The notes beneath the pieces are model-generated. The model was not told the origin of the DNA, searched no databases, and saw only the letters and a program-made list of their open reading frames with translations. A stretch of DNA of 64,000 nt from Candidatus Chlamydia corallus (GTDB lineage Bacteria > Chlamydiota > Chlamydiia > Chlamydiales > Chlamydiaceae): contig NZ_NWQK01000001.1 of NCBI RefSeq assembly GCF_002817655.1, positions 310,001 to 374,000 of the forward strand. Direction: 5' to 3'. A program made the position numbers and the translations under genes. Below, one piece after another: positions 17,825 through 27,441 of the stretch. Position 1 is the first letter of the stretch. The number at the start of each line of letters is the position of its first letter.

Positions 17825-19291
17825 TTACTCCTCAGGTTTCAAAGCAATGAAGCGAATGACATCTCCTTGGGAAACCATAAGTAGAATACTCTCGTTGTTG
17901 GAGTCTTTTAAAATCCTATTGAGATCTTCAATCGAAGATACTTTTTGTCTATTCACAGCAAGGATCAGCTGGCCAGGAGCAATTCCTGAAGATGCTGCTA
18001 CAGATCCTGATTCGACATGTGTAATCAGAATGCCTTTAGTTTCTAGAGCAATTCCTAGCTTTTTAGCATTTTCAGGATTGAGGTTTTGAACACGGATTCC
18101 CACACGCTGTAAAGCTGACATCCCGTCTTCTTTTGGAGCCTGGGAAACCGTGACTGGAATCTCAATAACTTTTCCTTCGCGAACGACCTTCAGAACAATA
18201 CGTGTATCTGGATTCATTAAAGAAACGGCATTACGGAAAGTACTCAAGGAATCGACTTCTTTTCCATTATAAGCGATAATAACATCTTCTTGTTTTAGCC
18301 CTGCTTTATCTGCTGGAGATCCTTTAACAATATCTGTCACTAGAGCCCCATAAACCTTTTCGAGTTTGTAGCAAGCAGCAAGTTCCGCATCTATAGGTTG
18401 TAAAGTCACTCCTAAGAATCCTCGGGTAACTTGACCGTCACGGATAAGCTGATCAATGATTCTATTAGCCATAAGGCTAGGAATCGCAAACCCTATTCCA
18501 ATATAGCCACCACTACCACTGACGATGGCAGTGTTAACACCGATAACCTGACCATCAATATTTAGAAGAGGGCCACCAGAGTTTCCAGGATTAATAGCGG
18601 CGTCTGTCTGAATAAAGTCTTCGAAGTCTGCAATATGAAGTTGATTTCTTCCTTTGGCGCTGATTACACCCACAGTAACCGTAGCTTGAAGACCAAAGGG
18701 ATTACCAATTGCAATTGCCCAATCTCCGACTTTTAATTGGTCGGAGTTGCCAAAAGAAAGATATGGGAGGTTTTGAGCTTTAATTTTAATTACCGCAAGA
18801 TCTGTTTTAGGATCGAGTCCGATTACAGTTGCTGGGTATTTTTGCCCATCATGAAGAGTTACATGAATCTTACCCGTATCTTCTACAACGTGGTTATTAG
18901 TCACGATATAACCATCCGAAGATACAATAAAACCTGTTCCTCGAATTGCCTCTTTACTTTGAGGTCTTTCTCTCTGTGAAGGCAAACCGAAAAAACGATT
19001 GAAAAACTCGTCATTAAAATAATCAAAAGGATTTTCATAGGGCCCGCGACGTCCAGGAGCAGGATGTGCTACAGTATTGCTCTTTGGAAAACTTTCTATG
19101 TAGACAACAGCGGGAGTCGCCTTAGTAGCGACCTTAGAGAACCCCCCCGAGATTTCTTTAAGAAGGACATCTTGAGGCAGCTCTGAAACCCGAGTTTCTT
19201 TTTTCCCTAGAGCTTGCCCTGGTAAAGAAAAAGCTACCAGACCCAAACCAACAAGTACAGCTAACCACGAACGCAATTGCTTAGTTATCAT
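17825..19291 (-). CDS. htrA: Periplasmic serine protease/chaperone HtrA (DegP type)
   Basis: The 488-residue protein has a cleavable signal peptide (about residues 1-28, ending PGQALG), a trypsin-like domain with His near 134 (TNNHVVE), Asp near 164 (DPKTDLAV) and Ser near 238 (GNSGGP), and two PDZ domains. HtrA degrades and refolds misfolded envelope proteins; chlamydial HtrA is active in heat stress, and cytosolic release has been reported. The domain order and length fit DegP. A 7-base G run in coding sense lies near 19142. It converges on the M20 gene. Confidence 0.97.
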   Translation of the reverse strand: MITKQLRSWLAVLVGLGLVAFSLPGQALGKKETRVSELPQDVLLKEISGGFSKVATKATPAVVYIESFPKSNTVAHPAPGRRGPYENPFDYFNDEFFNRFFGLPSQRERPQSKEAIRGTGFIVSSDGYIVTNNHVVEDTGKIHVTLHDGQKYPATVIGLDPKTDLAVIKIKAQNLPYLSFGNSDQLKVGDWAIAIGNPFGLQATVTVGVISAKGRNQLHIADFEDFIQTDAAINPGNSGGPLLNIDGQVIGVNTAIVSGSGGYIGIGFAIPSLMANRIIDQLIRDGQVTRGFLGVTLQPIDAELAACYKLEKVYGALVTDIVKGSPADKAGLKQEDVIIAYNGKEVDSLSTFRNAVSLMNPDTRIVLKVVREGKVIEIPVTVSQAPKEDGMSALQRVGIRVQNLNPENAKKLGIALETKGILITHVESGSVAASSGIAPGQLILAVNRQKVSSIEDLNRILKDSNNESILLMVSQGDVIRFIALKPEE

Positions 19292-19560
19292 ATCTATCCC
19301 TCAAGAATGTTGTCTTCGATGAAGCAGAATACCATGGTGCACTAGCTAACATAGCTTCTGCCCTCTAGTAATTACGAAAGGTAAATCATATGTGACGAAA
19401 ACATTACTACAAAGGGATTTTATCTCTTTAGATTGAGAATACTTGATGATTAAAGTTAAACTTTGAGGATCCTATCACCTAGAGCTCCCTGCTTTGAGCT
19501 TAAAGGCTCTTCTATACCGCCGACGGATCTTTTTATCTTAAAAGTAAGAACCTACCACGA

Positions 19561-20605
19561 TCATTTTGACTTTTCTTTTGGTAAGGGTATCTGTAATGTA
19601 ATCTGTGTTTTGATATCAATAATTAATGAGGCACTAACATCAGGGTCGACTCCTCGAGACCCATGATATAACACTGCGTCTAAAAGATCAGCTCTAAACA
19701 TTTGATCAAATGCATCTAACATTGTTTTGTTTACAGCATTTAGATTAAATTGTTCACTCACTTGTTCTACTATCGCTTCAATAAAAGTCGAAGACTTTAT
19801 AACTTTAATAAACTCTGGCCACCAAATCTTAAGAATAGTTTTAAATAAGTCGCTCGATACATAAACTGCCGTATTTCCCCTGGTCGCTCCAGTCTTATTA
19901 TCAAGCAGACTTTGAATTTCTTTCTTTATCTCTTCACTAATTAAGCCGTATGCAAGAAATACTCGAGGATCGAGGGGAGAATCCCCTCGATCAAGGATAT
20001 CAAATATCTTCTGCAACCGAACCTCACCTTCTGATGATAGAGACTCAATGACGTGAGTCAGCATATTTCTCACATAGCTTTGTACTGCTTTTTTTCTGCT
20101 TCTTTACCAAATGAGAGCCAGTAATTCAAACGGCACATCTCTGGAAGCTGAGAAGAGAGAGAAAAAATTGCTACATTTTCGCAAGAGAGCTGGTAAAAGT
20201 CTATACCAATAAACCGCTTGTAAAAATCGTCTTTTTTAAGCCAATAATAATAAGGCGGGTAAGCACAAGAATCCAGGTACAGACTCCTTCTTAGATCAGT
20301 TTCTTGCCACATTGTCGTTAACAAAGACCTCTTTTCTACATCTGTCGTAAAATTCTTATGTAAAAAATAGCGAATTGTCAGCGCTAATAGGACGATGGGG
20401 AAAAGTAAATAGGAGAGTAGTTTCAAGACCTTTGCTGTCGTTGAAAGAGCTACCTCCTCTTGTGGTTAGCGTAACCTAGGTTGGGACCATCTAGAGCAAC
20501 TATTTTTAAACGTTTCCCTCCCAAGAAAAACCAACTATCTATTCCGGCCATTAAACGGTGTTGAAATAGGGTCGATACTGAAGGGGCGAAACTATAAACT
20601 TGCAT
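19561..20605 (-). pseudogene. Repeat-family copy 1, broken by two frameshifts
   Basis: Three overlapping reading frames together resemble the intact neighbour at 20869-21888. Frame one starts at ATG 20605 (MQVYSFAPSVSTLFQHRLMA) and stops at 20450. The second frame picks up with EEVALSTTAKVLKLLSYLLF and a membrane helix, and ends at 20070. The third frame starts within it (GTG 20073) and runs to 19561. The first break lies near 20450-20475. The second falls at a run of seven A (7 T on the plus strand, near 20089-20095); one more base would join KKAVQSYVRNMLTHVIE, matching the neighbour's KKSYFRGMLRHVIE. It may be a dead gene, or it may vary through the homopolymer. Function is unknown. Confidence 0.8.
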
Positions 20606-20868
20606 GAAAAAATATCTTTTTTAATTTAACAAGCAAACATTATAGAGTTAGTTGCCAAAAAAAATAAAATAGAATTTTGTAAATTAAAGAATTATAAAGA
20701 TTTTAATAAATACAAACATCTGAATACTAGAAGATTAAGTAGAAGAAATGGCTCCGAAGAGATCCGTATCAAAAGGGGAAGCTCTAAAATGTTCTAATCC
20801 CTATAGCTGGACTAGGAGATCAAAGAATCTGCTTTCTTTAAAAATGTGAGTCACTCTTAGTTAGAAGA

Positions 20869-21888
20869 CTATTTTAGTGGAAAGATTGTGTAAAATAATA
20901 CGGTGTTCTTAAAGATAGAGAATGAGCTATTATTGAAGGAAGGGAATCTGCTGTTTACTTCTTTTATTACTGCTTTTACCAGGTGTTCTTGGCATTTGTT
21001 ATCTACTGCATTACACACTTCTGCGTTTATAACATTTGGACAACGAAACTCACGAGTTGCTTCATTTATTATTAATTCAATAAAATCTCCACCGCGTATA
21101 ACATGAAGATGCTTTTCAAAGTAAGCTTTTAAAATTATCTTAGAAATTTCACATTCTTGCCGCTCTACATAGATTTGTGTCTTGTCGATTATATTCGCCA
21201 TACCACCTTCTCCAAGTGTATGCCGCGCCAAGTCTTTCCAATGTTCATGAAAATCTCGATAGCCAAAGCAAGATTTATTTTTGAAAACGATCGCCATCTT
21301 AGGGAGGAGCTTCATTAAGTTATCCCAACGAGTATCGCTTAGTGACAACATACACTCAATAACATGGCGCAGCATACCTCTAAAATAACTCTTTTTACTT
21401 TCTTCTTCTTCAGAAAACTGACCATCTTTTACATAGTTTTTGAAACGGCTAGTTTCTGGAGTTTTGTTAAAAAGAGGAAACCAAGTTTTTAGATCGCTCA
21501 AACTAATCGAACATACGTCTATTCCAGTGATATTTTTCCCATTTTTCCATATATTCAGCCTTTCTGGATTATCGAAAAGTTGAATGTCGGGGAAAAATCT
21601 GAAGTCGCTTAGAGAAGTGCATCTCCAATTACGTTCAAACCTAGCGTGTAAGAGGTAGCGAACTAGCAAAGCAATAAGGACAATAGGGAAGAACAGATAG
21701 GAGAATAGTTTCAAGATCTTCTTTACTTTTGAGATGCACATAGTTTCTTGAATAGTCAAATAGCTATTACCCTCAAGCGCGAAAATTCTTAAACGATTTC
21801 CTCCTAAGAAAAACCAATTATCTAGTTTTGCCATCAGGCGATGTTCAAAAGGAGTTGGTACCGAGGAATCAAAACGATAGACAAGCAT
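20869..21888 (-). CDS. Repeat-family copy 2, membrane protein of unknown function
   Basis: This is the longest apparently intact copy, 339 residues from ATG 21888 (the alternative TTG one codon earlier is less likely, since the other copies also start at this ATG). It opens LVYRFDSSVPTPFEHRLMA, has a WFFLGGNRLRI motif near 26, a basic stretch, and one hydrophobic helix at about 60-82 (LFSYLFFPIVLIALLVRYLL). The rest is soluble and rich in charged residues, with 'GMLRHVIE' and 'IILKAYFEK' segments shared with copy 1. I believe this is the Chlamydia-specific DUF648-type family, but have not checked. No enzymatic motif is visible. Confidence 0.8.
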   Translation of the reverse strand: MLVYRFDSSVPTPFEHRLMAKLDNWFFLGGNRLRIFALEGNSYLTIQETMCISKVKKILKLFSYLFFPIVLIALLVRYLLHARFERNWRCTSLSDFRFFPDIQLFDNPERLNIWKNGKNITGIDVCSISLSDLKTWFPLFNKTPETSRFKNYVKDGQFSEEEESKKSYFRGMLRHVIECMLSLSDTRWDNLMKLLPKMAIVFKNKSCFGYRDFHEHWKDLARHTLGEGGMANIIDKTQIYVERQECEISKIILKAYFEKHLHVIRGGDFIELIINEATREFRCPNVINAEVCNAVDNKCQEHLVKAVIKEVNSRFPSFNNSSFSIFKNTVLFYTIFPLK

Positions 21889-22202
21889 CAAAAAACCATT
21901 ATTATTTTTAGATAGAAAAAATTATTCATGCTTTTATTAATAAAATCAACACCTTATAATTTTAAAAAATACTATTAAACAAAAAGAATTAGTTTGTTTT
22001 TTTCTAGAAATTCCAATTAGAGATGATCTAGGATGGATAGGATAGAATTTTTAAAAATTTTCTCGTTAGTAGAAATAAGACCGAGTTCTATAAAACCGAC
22101 ACCTTGATCAGGGCTCTGCTGTAAAGAAGACGGAACAAATAGAAAACTATTATTAGTCTTATTTTTAAAAAGGTAATTCTAATAAAATTAAAAAAGTTCC
22201 CT
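21889..22202. other. AT-rich gap between repeat-family copies 2 and 3
   Basis: This 314-bp spacer is very AT-rich with many short A and T runs. It should contain the promoter for copy 2 and the 3' end signals of copy 3. I found no further coding remnant of the family, no RNA gene and no strong hairpin. Confidence 0.5.
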
Positions 22203-23099
22203 CTACGTACTTGGATTGTCTTCCCAATGCAGACAACCAGAGAAATATAAACAAAAACAAAGAGTAGCTAGCTCTGGAACTAGATATAGTGTTTGACCTA
22301 TAGAGGTCTTGAATATAGCGTTGAGTCTCTTAAAAATCTCACCTCCAATACTTTCTTTTAAAATATCTTTTCCTGTTTTAGATACTTCAAAAAAAACGGA
22401 AAACCAGATAGTTTTGTAAACTCCGAGAGCGGGTCCACGATCTAAAAGAATCCACATCTCCTCTTTCGATCGAATGTTTGGTCCATCCCCAACCATTTCC
22501 TCTTCCCTCTTTGTCCTTTCAAATACAGAGAAGACAACTCCATGACGGCCAGCAGACTGTATACACGATGTCTTTGGAGGATTAAAAAAATACATGAGAA
22601 GTAAACGAACCAGTTTTCGTTTACCATCGAAACTAATCAGCTCCCCAGTCTCTGACTCACGCATCTCTTGGATCAATGTTTCCTCTAGTCTATTTGCAAA
22701 TACCATATCTTCACGGAGGCATCTTGAGGGCCACTCAAGAGTTTCCAAATCTAAAAGATTTATCATTTCTTCTATCTTAGCCTCATTACATTTGTAAATT
22801 CGACTTACAGGCAACCTTGGAGAAGCTTCTACATTACACTTGAAATTTGCGTGCAATTGATAACGAATCACCCAAGCGAGTAAAACAAATGGAATCAAAA
22901 TAAGTGCTAGGATAACTTTAAGGATTTTTATACAAGTGGGTATCGCAACTTCTTCTTCTATTCCTTGAGCCATATTAGGTCCATCTAAACGGATAATTTT
23001 TATCCGCTTTCCTCCAAAGAAAAACCATGAATCTAGTTTTGCCATTAGGAAATTTTGAAATGTTGGTTGAACCTGGGAAGAGAAATCATAGACCTGCAT
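22203..23099 (-). CDS. Repeat-family copy 3, membrane protein of unknown function
   Basis: The 298-residue protein begins MQVYDFSSQVQPTFQNFLMA and shares with copies 1 and 2 the LDSWFFFGGKRIKIIRLDGPN segment and one hydrophobic helix at about 62-84 (VILALILIPFVLLAWVI). The C-terminal half is more divergent, but GVYKTIWFSVFFEV lines up with the ILKAYFEK region of copy 2. It is about 40 residues shorter than copy 2, either naturally or through loss of the end. No catalytic motif is seen. A single helix after a conserved N-terminal cap suggests an envelope or inclusion-directed protein, but that is speculation. Confidence 0.8.
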   Translation of the reverse strand: MQVYDFSSQVQPTFQNFLMAKLDSWFFFGGKRIKIIRLDGPNMAQGIEEEVAIPTCIKILKVILALILIPFVLLAWVIRYQLHANFKCNVEASPRLPVSRIYKCNEAKIEEMINLLDLETLEWPSRCLREDMVFANRLEETLIQEMRESETGELISFDGKRKLVRLLLMYFFNPPKTSCIQSAGRHGVVFSVFERTKREEEMVGDGPNIRSKEEMWILLDRGPALGVYKTIWFSVFFEVSKTGKDILKESIGGEIFKRLNAIFKTSIGQTLYLVPELATLCFCLYFSGCLHWEDNPST

Positions 23100-23182
23100 A
23101 ATGTCCTGCTTCTATTTTTGTTATAACTTCTTAACTACACGCAGTCCTTCTATAGTTTACCTGATTAGCTAGTGCGGTGTCG

Positions 23183-23453
23183 TTAGAAAGAAACTATGGA
23201 ATAGGGTAGAACATGTAAATAGCAAAGTGCGATAGCAGTAAGAACCAGGGGCAGCAAGAAGTACGAAAGAACTTCCGACATCTTCATTAAAATAAAGATC
23301 TCTCCACATTCTCAAAATCCATCCCCTGAACTAGGAGAATCTGGGGAAACAATTCTAACTGTTTGGCAAAAAAAAAAACCGTCCATCCAGTTCTACCGTC
23401 AGCCGATTCTTTAGAGTCGGCTGAAATTCAAGAAAAATTATATAGATTGCCAT
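23183..23453 (-). pseudogene. Repeat-family copy 4, truncated remnant
   Basis: This stretch was recognised by translating the gap before sucD. From ATG 23453 the frame reads MAIYIIFLEFQPTLKNRLTV, then ELDGRFFF, aligning without gaps to the first 28 residues of copy 3. It is then interrupted at a run of eleven T (plus-strand A11 at 23368-23378). Dropping one base restores CQTVRIVSPDSPSSGDGF, then a TGA, and the same frame continues MKMSEVLSYFLLPLVLTAIAL, which is the family's membrane helix. A stop at 23183 ends it, and no C-terminal domain follows. It therefore has at least one frameshift, one nonsense codon and a truncation, and is most likely dead. Confidence 0.75.
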
Positions 23454-23667
23454 ATAAAATATCCTCTTAATTTTTTGGTTCAAGGATTGGAAAAAGATCT
23501 GAGCTATTTCTATATTTTTTAAATTTATCTTTGAGAATCTTGTCTGCGAAAATTTTGAAGAAAACCAGGAATTGTTCTTGAGACCGAGAAAAGGGAAAGA
23601 GAATTCTTATTTGTTCAAAGGCATTAAGAAAACTTTCTTTCTTAGATTATCAAGACAATATTAAGAA

Positions 23668-24549
23668 TTAGAGTTCTTTGGCTCGCAATACAGCGTCTAC
23701 AGTTTTTCCGATATGAGCAGGGGACTCAACGACGGTAACCCCACATTCACGTAAAACTTGTATCTTACTTTTGGCATCTCCAGAATTTCCAGAAACGATG
23801 GCCCCAGCATGACCCATGCGTTTCCCTTTTGGAGCCGTGACGCCAGCAATAAAAGCAACAACGGGTTTGGTGCAATACGCTTCAATCCAGGCTGCAGCTT
23901 CTTCTTCGGCACTACCCCCAATTTCGCCGATCATTAAAATCAATTCTGTATAGGGGTCTTGTTCCAATTCCTGCAAGACATCAATAAATGATGTTCCGTT
24001 AAGTGGGTCACCTCCGATGCCCACACAAATACTCTGGCCAATTTTGATTTGAGTCAGCTGCCAAACAGCCTCATATGTCAGAGTTCCTGATCTAGAAACG
24101 ACTCCAACATTTCCAGGAAGATGGATATATCCTGGCATAATTCCAATTTTACATTCTCCAGGCTTAATAATTCCTGGACAATTAGGGCCAATAAGCTGCG
24201 AAGTACTATTTTCCATGACCCTAGCTACTTGAAGCATATCTCGAATAGGAATCCCTTCGGTAATACAAACAATGAGTTCGATTCCAGCATCCTCGGCTTC
24301 AAGGATCGCCTCGGCAGCATAGGGCGGGGGAACAAAAATCATTGTCACACGACAATCCGTAGCTTGCTTTGCCTCAAGGACAGAATCATAAACTGGAAGG
24401 TCTAGCCAAGAGGTGCCTCCCTTGCCTGGAGTAACGCCACCTACGAAGTTAGAACCATAGGCTAGACACTGCTCAGTATGAAATGAACCTGCTTTCCCTG
24501 TAATTCCCTGTGTAATGATGGGAGTATTTTTATTTAGAGAGTCGAACAT
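23668..24549 (-). CDS. sucD: Succinyl-CoA synthetase alpha subunit
   Basis: SucD and SucC interconvert succinyl-CoA and succinate with ADP or GDP phosphorylation in the TCA cycle. From ATG 24549 (AGGAAA Shine-Dalgarno) the protein has 293 residues, the family's usual size; a GTG seven codons upstream is less likely. The CoA-binding Rossmann domain opens [16 protein letters not shown], and the phosphohistidine segment [14 protein letters not shown] lies near 245. sucC precedes it by 13 nt. Chlamydiae have a partial TCA cycle fed from 2-oxoglutarate, and this enzyme is part of that arm. Confidence 0.96.
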   Translation of the reverse strand: MFDSLNKNTPIITQGITGKAGSFHTEQCLAYGSNFVGGVTPGKGGTSWLDLPVYDSVLEAKQATDCRVTMIFVPPPYAAEAILEAEDAGIELIVCITEGIPIRDMLQVARVMENSTSQLIGPNCPGIIKPGECKIGIMPGYIHLPGNVGVVSRSGTLTYEAVWQLTQIKIGQSICVGIGGDPLNGTSFIDVLQELEQDPYTELILMIGEIGGSAEEEAAAWIEAYCTKPVVAFIAGVTAPKGKRMGHAGAIVSGNSGDAKSKIQVLRECGVTVVESPAHIGKTVDAVLRAKEL

Positions 24550-24562
24550 GGGTTTCCTAAAT

Positions 24563-25723
24563 CTATACACTCAATGCTACAGCAAGCTTGGCACCCTCTT
24601 CCATGGAAGAGACAAATTGGCAAGGAATCCCAGATTGCTGAACAATTTCTTTTCCTAATTCTACATTTGTTCCTTCGAGACGAATTACCGTGGGAATCAC
24701 TTGGTCTCTTGTTTCCATAACTGCAACAAGCCCAGCAGCAACTACAGAACAATCCATAATCCCTCCGAAGATATTAATAAAAAGCACCTTCACACTCTCA
24801 TCGGACAATACTAAAGATACAGCTTCTTGGATTTGCTTTTGAGAAGCTCCTCCTCCAACATCTAAGAAATTTGCGGCATTACCCCCGTGCAACTTTAAAA
24901 TATCCAGGGTACTCATAGCAAGTCCAGCGCCATTCACGATACAGCCAATATCTCCGCTTAGAGCAATGTAGGATAATCCGATTTGCTTTGCCAAGACATC
25001 ACGAACATTCTCTTGAGAAGGATCGTACAGAACTTCTAAGTTGGGATGACGGTATAGGGCATTGTCGTCAATAGTAACCTTAGCATCGAGGACAAACAAC
25101 TCACCACTTGGAGTCAAAATTAAAGGATTAATCTCTAACAAAGAGAGGTCATTTTCATAAAAGCACTTAGCAAGCTTCTTAATCAACTGAACACCTTGCT
25201 GCATCACTTCTCCCTCCCACTCCATGAACTTAGTGGCTTGACGAAGCTGATAATTATAGATATGTCCATAAGAAGTAAGTGGCAATGTCTGTAGCTGTTC
25301 TGGGTAGGATTGGGCCACCTCTTCGATATCCATACCTCCTGCTTTTGAAAGCATAAGAACTGGGCATCGATGCTTCCGATCCATAATCACTGCTATATAA
25401 TATTCCCTCTGTATATCAATAAGTGGAGAAATCAAGACCTTCTCTACAAGGAGAAACCCATCTGCAGTTTGATTACTGGTAAAATGCATCCCCAACAGCT
25501 TAGCTACAGCTTGCAAAATCCCCGCCGAGGATTTTGTAACAATGACTCCACCATTCTTTCCCCGCCCTCCAGCATGAACCTGTACTTTAACTACACCAGA
25601 ATCCAATCCTGACTTTGTGACGAGAAGTTCTCCTTCTTCCTCTGAAGACACTACCCAATATGGAGGGATAGGCACATCATAAGAGGCTAAAAGATCTTTA
25701 GCTTGGTACTCATGAAGATGCAT
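24563..25723 (-). CDS. sucC: Succinyl-CoA synthetase beta subunit (ADP-forming)
   Basis: The 386-residue protein has the N-terminal ATP-grasp domain ([20 protein letters not shown], then [17 protein letters not shown] near 43) and a C-terminal CoA-ligase domain with NIFGGIMDC near 320 and [10 protein letters not shown] near 350. It binds nucleotide and succinate in the SucCD complex. The start is close to the divergent ftsY start, so the 70 bp between them must hold promoters for both. sucD follows 13 nt downstream. Confidence 0.96.
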   Translation of the reverse strand: MHLHEYQAKDLLASYDVPIPPYWVVSSEEEGELLVTKSGLDSGVVKVQVHAGGRGKNGGVIVTKSSAGILQAVAKLLGMHFTSNQTADGFLLVEKVLISPLIDIQREYYIAVIMDRKHRCPVLMLSKAGGMDIEEVAQSYPEQLQTLPLTSYGHIYNYQLRQATKFMEWEGEVMQQGVQLIKKLAKCFYENDLSLLEINPLILTPSGELFVLDAKVTIDDNALYRHPNLEVLYDPSQENVRDVLAKQIGLSYIALSGDIGCIVNGAGLAMSTLDILKLHGGNAANFLDVGGGASQKQIQEAVSLVLSDESVKVLFINIFGGIMDCSVVAAGLVAVMETRDQVIPTVIRLEGTNVELGKEIVQQSGIPCQFVSSMEEGAKLAVALSV

Positions 25724-25793
25724 AAATAACTCTTTGCGTTTTCCTTCTTATCTTGTATCATTTCTTTTACTTCAACTAACTTTGCTATTAGCA

Positions 25794-26666
25794 ATGTTCA
25801 ACTTCTTTAGAAATAAGCTTCAATCTTTATTTAAAAAAAACATTTCCTTAGATCTTATAGAAGATGTCGAAAGCTTGTTTTATGAAGCAGATTTTGGGAC
25901 TGAGCTTACTGAAGAGCTCTGTGCACGATTACGTCAAACTAAAAAAGCTGATGAGTCTGCTATCAAAGAGCTCATTACTTCTTTACTTCACGAGTCTCTT
26001 GAAGGTTTTCCTTCTCAAACTTTCCAAGCTTCCGCCACAAAACCTGCGGTTTCTTTACTCGTTGGGACCAACGGCTCGGGGAAAACCACAACAGCTGCGA
26101 AACTTGCTCACTACTATAAAGAACGATCTCAAGACACGATGCTTGTTGCCACAGATACATTTCGAGCTGCTGGCATGGACCAAGCACGACTATGGGCAAA
26201 CAAACTTGGCTGCGGTTTTGTCTCTGGAAAACCTGGGGGAGATGCCGCTGCTATTGCCTTTGACGGTATCCAAGCCGCAATAGCCCAGGGGTATTCTAGA
26301 GTCATTATTGATACTTCGGGCCGCCTGCATGTACACGGCAATCTTATGAAAGAGCTTTCTAAAATAGTTCTGGTTTGTGGAAAAGCTTTAGATGGAGCTC
26401 CTCATGAAATTCTTATGACTGTCGACTCTACCCTAGGAAATAATGCTGTAGAGCAGGTTCGAGTATTTCATGACGTCGTTCCCCTATCAGGCCTGATCTT
26501 CACAAAAGTAGACGGTTCTGCTAAGGGAGGCACTCTTTTCCAGATAGCTAAAAGATTGAAAATTCCTACAAAATTCATAGGTTATGGAGAGTCCTTCAAA
26601 GACCTTGATGAATTTGATTTAGATCTTTTTCTAAAAAAGTTATTTGCTGAGATAGAAAAGATCTAA
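25794..26666 (+). CDS. ftsY: Signal recognition particle receptor FtsY
   Basis: FtsY is the SRP receptor GTPase that docks translating ribosomes at the inner membrane. From ATG 25794 it has 290 residues: a short N domain (about 1-80), then the NG core with the P-loop GTNGSGKTT near 92, DTFRAAGMDQ near 120, DTSGR near 172 and TKVDGSAKGG near 238. The acidic A domain of E. coli FtsY is absent. An upstream TTG (25734) would add a hydrophobic 20-residue leader, which I reject as noncanonical. It is divergent from sucC. Confidence 0.93.
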   Translation: MFNFFRNKLQSLFKKNISLDLIEDVESLFYEADFGTELTEELCARLRQTKKADESAIKELITSLLHESLEGFPSQTFQASATKPAVSLLVGTNGSGKTTTAAKLAHYYKERSQDTMLVATDTFRAAGMDQARLWANKLGCGFVSGKPGGDAAAIAFDGIQAAIAQGYSRVIIDTSGRLHVHGNLMKELSKIVLVCGKALDGAPHEILMTVDSTLGNNAVEQVRVFHDVVPLSGLIFTKVDGSAKGGTLFQIAKRLKIPTKFIGYGESFKDLDEFDLDLFLKKLFAEIEKI

Positions 26667-26674
26667 GCCATTGT

Positions 26675-27391
26675 TTAGTCTCGATTTCCTGAAGAAGAAA
26701 AAATCTGTAGCAGATACCAAAATACCATGATTACATTGCAATACATCTTGAGAGCAAGCATCAAAGAGAGTTTGTAACTCAAGGCGTTATTATTACCTAT
26801 ACTAGCAGAAATCCGACGAATTGCTTGCGCATCAGCAGCTGTCAACCCAACAAAGATTACCAACCCTAGATAGCAAATCAATAAATACATTAAAGGCATA
26901 GAGATAAAAATCGAAACCACGCCAAATACTAGAGTCACTAACAGAAGTCCTATCAAAGCGAAAGTCATGATTTTACTAATTTTAGTAAGATCGCTTTTTG
27001 TAAAGGCGCCATAAAGTGCTGCTAAGCCAAATACCAAAGCTGCTGATCCGAAAGCCGCCCAGATAACTCCTCCGCCATATTGAGCAGCATACACAGGAAG
27101 CAGGGTTCCAAAAAACATTCCTTCTAATGTTGAATAGAGAAGGAAAAGACCTCCTAAAGTAGAAACCGATAGAGTCTGGATCTTAGCATTGATAAAGAAA
27201 GATACTCCTAGGGTAGCCAAACACCACACCCACCAAAAAGAAAAAAGGCTTCTATATAATCCAGAAAAATAAAGGCACAGGGCAACACATGAAGTTACGA
27301 TCAGCCCTGCTGTCATCCAACCATAGACTCTCGAAGCAAAGGTTCCTTGCAATCGAGAATCTTGTATATAGTCACGATCGTATAGTCCCAT
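26675..27391 (-). CDS. BI-1/YccA family membrane protein
   Basis: The 238-residue protein is nearly all hydrophobic, with about seven membrane helices, and matches the Bax inhibitor-1/YccA/TMBIM family. Conserved features include a starting [13 protein letters not shown] segment and the final [26 protein letters not shown]. In E. coli YccA modulates FtsH; other members are calcium-leak channels. Which role applies here cannot be told from sequence. The start has an excellent Shine-Dalgarno, AGGAGG. It converges on ftsY. Confidence 0.92.
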   Translation of the reverse strand: MGLYDRDYIQDSRLQGTFASRVYGWMTAGLIVTSCVALCLYFSGLYRSLFSFWWVWCLATLGVSFFINAKIQTLSVSTLGGLFLLYSTLEGMFFGTLLPVYAAQYGGGVIWAAFGSAALVFGLAALYGAFTKSDLTKISKIMTFALIGLLLVTLVFGVVSIFISMPLMYLLICYLGLVIFVGLTAADAQAIRRISASIGNNNALSYKLSLMLALKMYCNVIMVFWYLLQIFSSSGNRD

Positions 27392-27441
27392 AAAATCCTC
27401 CTAATTGCTCACCTAGAATTGAAAAATAGGGCAAAATAAAC

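Noticed and set aside
19561-23667. Prophage or insertion-sequence explanation for the gene-sparse repeat region
   Set aside because: No integrase, transposase, terminal repeats or tRNA attachment site was seen; the repeats are explained by tandem gene copies.
25734-25793. Hydrophobic N-terminal extension of FtsY from a TTG codon
   Set aside because: It looks like a membrane helix, but it uses a rare start and occupies the divergent promoter region of sucC; FtsY with no such leader fits the family.
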